Assembly: GCA_035578155.1 (NCBI GenBank)
Contig: JAPWDM010000023.1
Span: 434,001-498,000 of the forward strand
DNA length: 64,000 bases
DNA from: Brachynemurus nebulosus
Taxonomy: Eukaryota > Arthropoda > Insecta > Neuroptera > Myrmeleontidae
Direction of reading: 5' to 3'
Part shown: in pieces, positions 1 through 10,052 of the stretch
Numbering within the stretch: the first letter of the stretch is position 1
Layout: every line of letters starts with the position of its first letter
Notes under the pieces: model-generated
Told to the model about the DNA's origin: nothing
Databases searched by the model: none
The model's input: the letters and a program-made list of their open reading frames with translations, nothing else
Position numbers and translations under genes: made by a program

Positions 1-518
1 TTTACACTGAAATCAGCAGAATAATTCTTGAAAAGTAAATATTTCGTATTTCTAAAGTTTTGGCACGCAAGAAAGAAATATAGCAATTTCAAATATAGCA
101 ATTCATATAGCAAAAATTTTATCAAACTCACTTAACGATCATTGACGATTACGCGAGATCGCATGATAGAGGTACTTTACAATATGGCTAATCACGCGAT
201 ATCGTGTGACAAATATAAGGACCTACTTATTTAACATAAAATATTTGGCCATCTCACAAAGTCTATATTTTTAGATTAGCAACGAACGTGTTAATGCCAA
301 AAACATTTAAAAATAAAAAAAATTGGAAACAAGGCGTTAATATTGCTTTTGTTCGTGAAGAAAATTTTGTTCCATAACGTTTTGTAACGGAGCTTACAAA
401 AAATTTATCTAAAATCGCAAAAATAAAGATTTTATTAATTCAGTCTTGGATAAAATCTATCCCAGAACTTCAATTTGATACAAGAAATAACACTGCTTTC
501 TATAAAGTTTGTGGAAAA
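1..518. other. AT-rich stretch with no recognised gene
   Basis: No open frame of meaningful length, RNA gene or clear repeat boundary is visible. The sequence is AT-rich and ends at the target-site duplication of the hAT-type element that follows. Confidence 0.5.
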
Positions 519-526
519 CCTGTAAG

Positions 527-725
527 CAGGGCCGGATTACCCACTAGGCCTATCTAGACGTTGGTTTTTTTGTTTTTTGTTTTTTTTTTTTTTTTTTTTG
601 ATCGTCAGTTATTTTTTTAGGAAACATTCTTTTAGGAAAAGCTACGATTTTGTCTTTTTAAGCAAAAGACAGGTGCCGCATTTTTCACGGTGCCTAAGGC
701 GGCACTAAAGGTTAATCTGGCCCTG
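527..725. mobile_element. hAT-type MITE, 199 bp
   Basis: The element begins CAGGGCCGGATTACC and ends GGTTAATCTGGCCCTG, an imperfect terminal inverted repeat of about 15 bp with the CAGGG start common in hAT elements. It is flanked by CCTGTAAG (519-526) and CTTGTAAG (726-733), a 7/8 match, which is the 8-bp target-site duplication expected for hAT. It contains no coding sequence. The element at 24941-25152 shares the internal motif CATTTTTCACGGTGCC and similar ends, so both belong to one family. What is seen is ends, TSD and shared core; membership of hAT is inferred from TSD length and end sequence. Confidence 0.8.
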
Positions 726-733
726 CTTGTAAG

Positions 734-1305
734 TACATTATGCTCTTATTTCTGTTTTATATTTTAAAAAAATTCTATTTTTGTTATTTTACAACAAAAT
801 TATTACCTATATCAAAATTATTAAGCCCTATTTTTAGACTTTTTACTGCATATTTGTGTATTGTGTATATTGTGTAAATTGGTGCATATTTTACCATAAG
901 ATCGTGCATATTATATTTTGCATATTTTTCAATATTTTTGTGCATATAATTCCGCTCTCTAAACATAACTATGTATTATAATCTTCATCGTATCGGAAAC
1001 ATAATGATTTCAAAATCTAATTAAAATTTTATGATTTTACGTCGGAAGGTGTACATTATTTAATTAAATTAATTTTCATTACAATAGTGTTTAAAGTTTA
1101 AAATTTCTCATCTATGCAAATTTTAAGTAAACAAACATCCTTGAAGATAAGAAATAATATTAGATGGGAGCATAATTATTATGTATACTGTAAGTTGTAA
1201 ATCTATGTACATATTAGAAATATATACAAATTGTATACTGTCTGAATTTCGAACAAAATTTTCTCTAATTTTCTTAAGCTATGTTAATTAAGCTTGTTAA
1301 TTAAC
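734..1305. other. AT-rich stretch with no recognised gene
   Basis: Low-complexity AT-rich DNA lying between a hAT-type MITE and a TA-flanked foldback element. Short open frames here lack codon structure or homology and are not called. Confidence 0.45.
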
Positions 1306-3034
1306 TACAGTCAGCCACACTCGTATTCGTACAGCAGCATATTTTCTCATATAACAAAATTTAAACCAAGTGGATTCCCATAATTGCCCACAAATTTGAA
1401 CTTTTTTGTTCAAATTTTTAAATATCTGGATCTTCTATTTCCTATATAAGCTAAAAAAATTTCATTAATAGTTTTTCAAAAAAAATTCTCTAAGAAAAAT
1501 TTTATGCATGCAATTTGTATCAACATGTCCAACGCCACATTCATTTGATAAATATTTTTATAGGATAAAAGCCCCCTTTGTGGAACGGTATCTAATTATG
1601 AACATTTACATATTAATGAAGTTATTTTTGAAAGAAACGTCTGATAACAAAAATTATTATTAATAGAATGATTGTTTTTCAATTTAAATTCACCTCGCAT
1701 TTAAAGTTTTCTTACTTAATTAAAGAAATAAATACGTAAATCTCACAACTGTTCCAGTATTAGATACCGTTCCACAAAGGGGGCTTTTACCCTATGTTTA
1801 AAAAATGAATTACTCTATTTTCAAATTTCGAAATATTTACGTACGTATGTACCTTTATTTTAAATAAACATAAAATTTAATAATCCTTAAGGTGAAATTT
1901 TTGATTAATTTGCCGAAAAAATAAAAAAAATTTAATGGAGTTCAAGAAATTGTTATTGCTAATAAAATAAATTCCTACAGAAAGTCCTCCAATCTCTTAA
2001 ATGATAAGTGAACAACTATTTCACATTTAATTTGACATAAAGGATAACCAACAGAATCATAAATTAGAAAATAACTCTTGAAATATGGATAAAAAATATT
2101 ACGTCTTACTCTAAATTGTCATTTTTTAATAAAAAAAATTAACAATAATCCATAAAAATGTGATAGAATGGTCAGGATTAAATGAAAGGATTACTTAGCA
2201 AAGTATTTTTGTCCTGGAAGAATTTCTCGCGTTATTAAAAGACGTAAAATATACCGTGGGAATGTACGTGGTAAGTAACATACATAAATAATAAAACGGT
2301 ATATATCACGTGTTTTAATAACGCGAGAAATTCTTTCAGTACGAAATTTCTTTGCTATGCAATCCTTCCACCTTATCCTGACCATTTTAGGGCTCTTTGG
2401 TGGATTTTTGTTAATTTATTCATTCAAAAATGACAATTTAGAACAAGATGTTTTTTTTTAACCATATTTTTCAAGAGTTATTTTCTAATTTATTATCCTG
2501 TTTGTGATCCTTTATGACATATTAAGTGTTAAAAATAGTCGCCTACTTACAATTTAAGCCCTTACTGAAGAATTTATTTTGGTAGCATAGATCAATAATC
2601 GATTTCTTGGACTCGATTGAAATTCCTTTAATTTTCCAGTGAATATATGAAAAAGTTGACCTTAAGGATTATTAAATTTTATATTTATTTAAAATAAAAA
2701 TACATACCTACGTAAATATACTTCTAAATTTGAAAATAAAGTTATTCATTTTTGAAACATATAAAAATATTTATCAAATTTTAAGGTGTACGAATACGAA
2801 TGTGGCGTTGGACATGTTGATACAAATTGCATGCATAACATTTTTCTTAGGAAATTGTTTTTTAAAAACTATTAATGAAATTTTTTTAAACTTATATAGG
2901 AAGTAGAAGATCCAAATATTAATATTATAAACAAAAAAGTTCAAATTCGTGGGAAGTTACGGGAATCCATTTGGTTTCAATTTTGTCATTTGAGTAAATA
3001 TGCTGCTGTACGAATACGAGTGTGGCTGACTGTA
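1306..3034. mobile_element. TA-flanked foldback (long inverted repeat) element
   Basis: The ends are TACAGTCAGCCACACTCG and the reverse complement CGAGTGTGGCTGACTGTA, so the element (1308-3032) is bounded by TA dinucleotides, consistent with a Tc1/mariner-type TA duplication. The two arms are inverted copies over almost their full length, diverged by substitutions and small indels, with the turn near 2275 where CTCGCGTTATTAAAA meets its inverted copy. The left arm is interrupted by another MITE (1563-1792). No transposase frame is present. The arm divergence argues against an assembly artefact. Confidence 0.75.
1563..1792. mobile_element. Nested TA-flanked MITE (GGGTAAAAGCCCCC family)
   Basis: This 230-bp element has a terminal inverted repeat of roughly 33 bp starting GGATAAAAGCCCCCTTTGTG and ending with the inverted copy CTTTTACCC. 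It is flanked by TA at 1561-1562 and 1793-1794. It sits inside the left arm of the surrounding palindrome; the right arm (about 2755-2785) reads straight across the same site and so preserves the empty target. A second copy lies at 51465-51695 in the opposite orientation. There is no coding capacity. Confidence 0.85.
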
Positions 3035-3132
3035 CATTTTTGAAGCCATTTGTTCAAGAATTATAAAAGTTTCTTTGATTTTATTTCTGAGAACAAAAAT
3101 TTCTTTTTAGTAGTCAAAGAAATATTTTTTTA

Positions 3133-3755
3133 AGGTTCCGTACCTTAAAAGGAAAAGGGGAACCCTTATAAGATCACTATCGTGTCCGTTTGTTCGGCTG
3201 TCACATTGGTTTTTTTCGAAAACTGTATGACGTAGAAATTTGAAATTTGGCACATTGTTAGGTCTTAATGACGCTCACGTATATTGCTAGTTAAAGCTTA
3301 GAGAAAATTTTTTTGGATTAAAATAGGGGGTCAGTTTCGTCTGAAAAGGGTTTATTAATTAGTATATCCTGTGAGGTATCATTTGAAAGAATTACTTCTA
3401 AGAATTCTAAATTTTTTTATAATTTTCGACTCAGTGTTTTTAATGATATAGCTCAAAATTTGTTAGAAATGATCGCTCTCCCTGTCTCCTAGGTTTATAA
3501 AGCTAAAATTTTGATTTTAATAAATATTGAGTCATAGATTATCGGAAAACTATGGGTTTTTTCGACAGTGTAAGAGTTGTTGAAAAAAATATTTTAAATA
3601 ACAAGAGGAAACACAGTAACAGACAACTTATTATGTGGGACAATTCATGTATTTTTCAGCCATCATAAACAAGATATGGTTTAAATATAATTATATAAAT
3701 AAAAAAAAGTTTAATCTTGTCTATTGACTGCTCAGTGCTCACTGTACGGAACCCT
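3133..3755. mobile_element. TIR element with GGTTCCGTAC ends
   Basis: The segment opens AGGTTCCGTACC and closes GTACGGAACCCT, an inverted pair about 12 bp long, giving a 623-bp non-coding unit. The left end continues into a purine-rich AAAAGGAAAAGGGGAACCC tract, and a TGTCCGTTTGTTCGG motif follows. I recall similar openings from other insect genomes, but this is memory, not a search. No clear TSD was found, so the class is left open. Confidence 0.55.
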
Positions 3756-5255
3756 AATTTTATGAGGCCAATTCGCAGTTAAAATACTTATTATAATATT
3801 TTTATGGCCATTCGGTAAATATATTATAATAATAATAATAAGTAATACCTATATGTATTTTCTGAGAAATGGAAAAATAAAATAATAAAATGTCATAAAA
3901 TAATAATCAGTTATCACTTATTAATCTTTGAAATGAAATATGTAATTTCATTTGCTTACCGGTGAGTATAAAAAATAATATTAAATTTTTCGTTATGCAG
4001 TCGCGTTAGTTAAATAAAAACTTTCAAAACTTTTCCGAATTGGAATATTAGTAATAACATGTTTGTTTAATTTTACATTTACAGTTTAAAAATATCATTT
4101 ATCTACGACTATTATGAAATTGCTTATTTATTGTACAAAATACTATCTAGATAAGCTATGTTTTACATACAGCTGTGCGAAATTTTGTACTTTACACGTG
4201 ACTGTGTGTAAAGGACCACAACTTACTACAATTTTATTAATTTTTATTCTGTACAAAATTTTTACCTAACAACTTAATGTTGACATTTATTTTTAATAAA
4301 TTTTAAGTTCCATATAATTTTAGTGAGCAGTTGCGCGGCTCTTGTGTAACTTTTTCTCTCGTAGGCACACACTATTTGCAGTGATGTTGGTTTGGTGTTT
4401 TGTAGTAGCGTGCGTATTCACACACACTACTACAAAACACCTATTATGGAACAGACCAACCTGTCCAATTCAAATAACAATATCTAACAATATATTACAA
4501 TGCACTGTGTGTTCGGCGACGGACACCGACTGACTACATGTCTTAAGCCGTGTCGGGCACACTCTGGGCTCACCAATAGTTACAATTTTCTACACTTACG
4601 CTGAGGACTTATATACTTGTGCCACTTTTCCACTGAGCCCCTCAAATTCTTTACTAGTTAACTTAAATTTTGTCACATAAGTAATCAGCTGGGGTGCAAA
4701 AAAATTTTATAAACCCAATTAAAAAGAGTTTACTAAAATAGTTACTTACATCTAAGCATCCAAAAACAAAGGGGTTAATTGTAGTAAAAAAGAAACATTG
4801 TTTAAGAAACATTCATTAGAGAATGAATTACGATTTCCTTAAAATTTACAACCTTGAAATACAATTTTTTTTCTGTAGTAGATAAATAATTAAAATATTG
4901 TAAACTAAATATCAATAGGCAATAGATTAGTATACATATTATAAGAAGCAACACGTAATATTAAAAATATACATATTTCAAGGTAAAAATTTTTACTGAT
5001 GCGATGCTTCATTATAAATGTTGCAATAAACGTTAATCTATCTGTAAAGATAAAGCTGTATTTAAATGGTATACGTTAAATTAGCAGTTATAAAAACATA
5101 AAATTTTAATATAATACGATATCTATACAACCTTAAGATTATATAAGTTGAAAAATAATTAAATGAAGTAACACCGGGGAATATTAAAAATAACATATTT
5201 TTATTATTTTTAATTATACGACAATTGCCGGTGTATACTAGACAAAAATTGTAAC
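3756..5255. other. AT-rich intergenic DNA
   Basis: No gene could be supported. The only structured item is the hairpin at 4394-4441, inside a locally GC-richer patch (about 4320-4570). A 63-codon frame over that patch starts at a non-ATG codon and mostly traces the hairpin. Confidence 0.45.
4394..4441. other. 15-bp perfect hairpin
   Basis: GGTGTTTTGTAGTAG (4394-4408) is perfectly complementary to CTACTACAAAACACC (4427-4441), with an 18-nt CA-rich loop. Outside the stem, GTTGGT and ACCAAC also pair after a short mismatch. It could be the remnant of a small inverted-repeat element or a transcribed hairpin. Nothing shows transcription. Confidence 0.55.
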
Positions 5256-5257
5256 TA

Positions 5258-6934
5258 TACTACTACAAAAAATTAAGGAAGTAAAAAGAAATTGTTAATA
5301 TTTTCGTGATTTTTGAAGGGCTGTATTTACGTCAAAAATTGTCGTATCGAGATGATAAGAAAAGCATTTTGAAGCTCCAACATTCTAGTTTTGAGATCTT
5401 TCGTCCAAAAATTTTTAGGAGTAACAGTTATCGAGCAATTCTAAGGAATAACAAAAAATGTGTTTGAAAATTTTTTGCTCTTTTTTTTCGGTCTACGGGC
5501 TTGAAAAAATTTTTGACAGTAAAGCCATGGTATTGATTTGATAGCCTGTTTATTCAGCTTCAATTTACTTTTTAAAATTTCTCTCTACGTTGAATTGTTC
5601 CGGAGATATCCAACTTTGAATGCAAAAGGATCCTTTTTGCTTTAACCATCGATATCTCAGTAACCAGTGATCGGATAGAAAATTGAAGGATAGTTTTGGA
5701 ATCTGAAATAAATTTCCTATAAGGCTATATCGCGTACTTTAGGAAAAAAATTTGTTTCATCTTTAGTTTTAACCTGAAAAAAAAGTGAAAAAAGGGACTT
5801 TTTTCCTTGTTGTGAAAAATTGTCCGCATCCTTGCGAAAATTGTTGGGGAATCTAATGTTTGTACGAATTTTTATTCGTCACAGTACCCCCAATAACCCT
5901 GCAAATCGGTAGATCCATCTACCGAATGGTTTTCCTAAACTGTTTGTTCAAAATTTCAGAAAAAAAATTAAAGGAGCAAAAAAGAATAAACAAAATTGAA
6001 TGAAAAATTCAATTTTTTTCCTCAACTTTCTTCACAGTTAGGCATCTTTTATCCATTAAATTTGAAAATTAAGAAAAAAATAATTTTCAAAATTTTGAAA
6101 ATTTTTTTTTCTTAATTTTCATATTTAATGGATAAAAGATGCCTAACTTCTGTGAAAAAAGTTACAAAAAGTTGAATTTTTCATTCAATTCTGTTTAGTC
6201 AATTTTGGCCCTTTAATTTTTTTTCCGAAATTTCGAACAAATGGTTTAGGAAACCCATTTGATAGATCAATCTACCGATTTGCAGGATTATTGAGGGTAG
6301 AGTGAGGTATAAAAATTCGTACAAACTTTAGAATCCCCAACAATTTTCGCAAGGATGCGGACAATTTTTCACAACAAGGAAAAAAGTCCCTTTTTTTCAC
6401 TTTTTTTTTCAAGTTAAAACTAAGGATGAAGCAAATTTTTTTCCTAAAATACGCAGTATAGCGTTGTAGGAAATTTATTTCAGATTCCAAAACTGTCCTT
6501 CAATTTTCTATCCTATAACTGGTTACTGAGATATCAATGGTTAAAGTAAAAAGGATCCTTTTGCATTCAAAGTTGGATATCTCCGGAACAATTCAACGTA
6601 GGGAAAAATTTTAAAAAGTAAATTGAAGCTTACTAGAAGTAAAAAGAATAAACAGGCCATCAAATCAATACCATGGCTTTACTGTAAAAAATTTTTTCAA
6701 GCCCGTAGACCGAAAAAAAAGAGCAAAAAATTTGCAAAAACATTTTTTGTGTTATTCCTTAAAATTGCTCGATAAATAACTGTTACTCCTAAAAATTTCT
6801 CAAACTAGAATCTTGGAGCTTCAAAATGCTTTTTTTATCATCACGATACGACCATCTTTTACGTAAATACAGCCCTTCAAAAATCACTAAATAATTAACA
6901 ATTTGTTTTGCTCCCTTAATTTTTAGTAGTAGTA
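5258..6934. mobile_element. 1.7-kb foldback element flanked by TA
   Basis: Two inverted arms of about 840 bp meet at about 6096 in an A/T-rich turn. They match with scattered substitutions, for example GAAGGGCTGTATTTACGT near 5316 against its inverted copy near 6861. Outer ends read TACTACTAC and GTAGTAGTA and are flanked by TA (5256-5257 and 6935-6936). The 72-residue minus-strand frame inside lies in the inverted repeat and has no recognisable domain. No transposase is encoded. Confidence 0.75.
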
Positions 6935-6936
6935 TA

Positions 6937-9430
6937 ATTTGAATAGGTATGTATTGAAGTTATTATAACAAAACGGAATTAAAGATGCTTAAAGATACAA
7001 ATAAGTTCCAATAGACATGAATAGTCTTGAAAGAATGAGAACTCAGCAAGTACAGATTAATTATTAACTCTTAATAACAACTATTTTGGTGAAACTTTTT
7101 GGAGAAGCAGTTTTTTACTGTAATATTACGTCTTGTAGAATACTTTTTTTCCTTTTTTTTTTGAGTACCCAGTAGTTTCTAAAATTTCTAGCCGTAGCAC
7201 GTACGAAAAACGAAAAGCAAAACTGTACATTCAAAATTTTCGTGCTAATCACTTTAGGTGTTGACAGTGAAAATGACATTTTTATACTCAATACCTATAA
7301 ATAAAATAGAAGAGTCTGTCTGTGATTTTCGATTTTTTAAGTATTAGTATATTTTTCGGTTAGCAAATTCGACATACCTATATACCAAATATAACTTTAA
7401 AAAAATTTTTGTCTGTCTGTCTGTTTGTATGAACCGACTTAACTCAAAAACTATTAACGTTATTGAGTTGAAATTTACAGGGAATATAGATATTAATCTC
7501 CCGATTAATATTAGCTACATTTTAATGTGATCTCCCAAGTGGTTATGTACAGGATGATTCAGATAGAATCTTCATTAAAAGTTTATGGTCTTCTAAATAA
7601 AGTAAATTTCTGAAAATTTGGTTATAGAAGTTTTGAATTATGATGATTTTAATTAAAATATTTTTAACTTGGTGCCATTTCCGGTTATACCGGAAATTGA
7701 CACTAAATTTGTTATTTGAAGTGTTTTTGACAGCAAATTTGAATTTGGTGGAAATTGTTACTAATATTCAATGTGACAGTGACATTTAAGCTTTTTGACT
7801 TGATACAGGGTGGTCACATAGAGCATTTTTTAAATATTTTTTGTTTATTGTGCAAATCATTTTTTTTTAATGAATCACCTATATTTTTTATCATAATTAT
7901 GTAGAAAAATGTAAAGTCTACCTATTACTATAAAATAATAGATAGACTTTGCCTAGAACTGATATTTTGCAAGTTACATAGAATTCATATAATAAAATGA
8001 TCAGTTAGGTTTTCTATGGGCACGGCTGACATAAAAACTACGAGACAGATTTCAGTGAAATTTTATAAATTTATTCCTTAAACGCTTCGCCATCTCAACA
8101 TCGACAACATCTCCAGTCAAAATTATCAAAATATTCTTTATGGGGGTTGATATATTCAAGACAAAAGTTGATATATCAAAAATACTCCTTTAACAATAAA
8201 CGGAAACAAAACAAAAGATTATCTAGATTACGATAAAAATAATATTTAAAAATTTAAATGTTACCTAGCTTCAAAACTTTTTTACTAAAATTTCATTTTA
8301 GAAAAGGATAGTAGTAAAGTTTAATTACGGAGGAACTGAACATAATTTTAAAAAGTCCATGAAGACATAGAAACATGAAAGGTGATCATAGATTTTCGAT
8401 ATTGCTTTTTCATTTTTGACAAAATCAGTAATTAAATTACATTTCTTAAACAAATTTAGCTATTTTGACCCAAGAACTTGACTCATCTAAAAGTAGATCA
8501 TCGAAGATATTATAATAGAAATGTAACTTGCATAGTAAAAGAAGTCTGAACGTCACTTATATTATACTAGCTGTTACCCGCGGCTTCGCAAGCGTGAATT
8601 TCATAATTTAGTAACTTAGGTAATCTCTTTTAAGTAGTTTGTTAAAATATTTTGCCCTTATTTTTCTTTATTGCTTTCTTTATTGGTAAGCTCACTCATC
8701 AATCCTCTTTATTTTTACTTTCTCCCTTTGGCTAGTTATCTAGGAACAATTGAAAATTTTCAAAAACTAATTGGTCATTTCTTCAAGCATATTACATAGA
8801 CTAAAAATCTAAAGTAAGACTATTAAGAAGGTGTCAACGAATTTGGTATAGAAGTAAAAAAAGTATGTTGATTTAAAATACTCAAATTTTATATATTTTT
8901 AAAATACCTAATGTTTTGTAGACTTTACTCTAAATAAGTACCCTCTCTATTCCTATTGGAAAATTTAAACCCCTACGCCAACATCTCCTATAAGTATTAT
9001 ATTTGAACATCTCCTAAAGTAACTGACTCATTGTTGGAGACGCTAGAATAGTAGTCGTTGAAAATGTAAACTTTGACCTCTCCCCTATTTTTTTGCGTTT
9101 ATCCCCTATTTTACTCTTTACAGGATAATTTTCAAAAAGTTTTGAAACATTTATTCATTAATTTATTTTTGACCTCCTTTGACTATGCTCTCCGGTTTCA
9201 TTCGCGTAAAATTATCCTAACTGTGAGTAAAGCTACTTTAAATCAGTTATTCCGAAACAAATCAGGCAATTTAGGAAATTCTAGCTTTTTCTATTGGTAT
9301 CTTCCGCTATTGTACCAACCACATTCTTGCCGAAGTTGGACGAGGTTCTTCGCCCAGTTCCTCGCTGAGGTTGGCTGAGGCATATGAATAGCATTATAAC
9401 ACAAACCGCGAGGCACAACGAAATGACCGT
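6937..9430. other. Intergenic DNA with degenerate repeats
   Basis: Contains CTGTCTGTCTGTTTGTA at about 7410 followed by phrases typical of degenerate insect repeats, and the motif CTAGCTGTTACCCGCGGCTT at about 8570. A related motif (CTAGCTGTGGCCCGTGGT) recurs at about 27925. No reverse transcriptase or transposase frame is visible. The 101-residue frame near 9073-9378 has no recognisable domain and is not called. Confidence 0.4.
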
Positions 9431-9468
9431 CTACATTCTCGTACTCGGTCAACCTCGCGAGAATGTAG
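9431..9468. promoter_or_regulatory. GC-richer hairpin upstream of the first kinase gene
   Basis: CTACATTCTCG (9431-9441) pairs with CGAGAATGTAG (9458-9468) across a 16-nt loop, in a patch rich in CpG and AGGTTGG-like repeats (about 9300-9470), about 600 bp before the kinase start codon. This is the most GC-rich stretch upstream of the gene and could mark its promoter or first untranslated exon. That role is inference only. Confidence 0.3.
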
Positions 9469-9902
9469 TTGTTCCTTAAGAGTCTTTAACATAAATATTA
9501 CATTGGTGGATGATTCATACTTATAGGTTGCTAATTGGCGAAAGATTAAGCAACAAAGAGGGTATTCATTATTGAAAAGCAGCATTAGGATTGCCTGCAA
9601 CTTTAAAAATCAGCACATATAGTTATTTAATAACATGTACAGAGATTAAAAAATACATAAATATATCTATTTAAATTACACACTTCACACTACATTATTA
9701 AATCAAATATTTAATTGATGACATCAGTGAAGCCGATTATTTAGAAATAATTATTATTTAAAATCTTTTTGTGATAAACTTGACAATAAAATCACAATTC
9801 GATAAAAAATGAATATTCGTAATATGTTTAAAACGCCCCTTGATTAAACATAATTTTTTATAAATATTGATAACAGAGCATTTATTTTTTTATTTTTTTC
9901 AG

Positions 9903-10052
9903 TGATTTCGGGAATAATTAATTTTTCCAATGGGTGTTAATTTTGAAAGAGTTCCAAACTTACAAATGAGGAAAACTATGAGGTATAATAATTTAAAATT
10001 ATATTTTTGAAATAAATACTTTCAATGGTTTAAGTTTTTTATATAGATAATA
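9903..10052 (+). promoter_or_regulatory. Probable 5' UTR of the first kinase gene, after a UTR intron
   Basis: A long T-run ending TTTTTTTCAG (to 9902) is a strong splice acceptor and lies 150 bases before the start codon, with no ATG in the kinase frame between. An in-frame TAG at 10044-10046 closes the frame upstream. The upstream untranslated exon was not located. Confidence 0.45.

Noticed and set aside
8560..8600. CTAGCTGTTACCCGCGGCTT motif as proof of a specific LINE or SINE family
   Set aside because: The motif resembles text I remember from insect repeats, but no reverse transcriptase, poly(A) end or TSD is present here to name the family.
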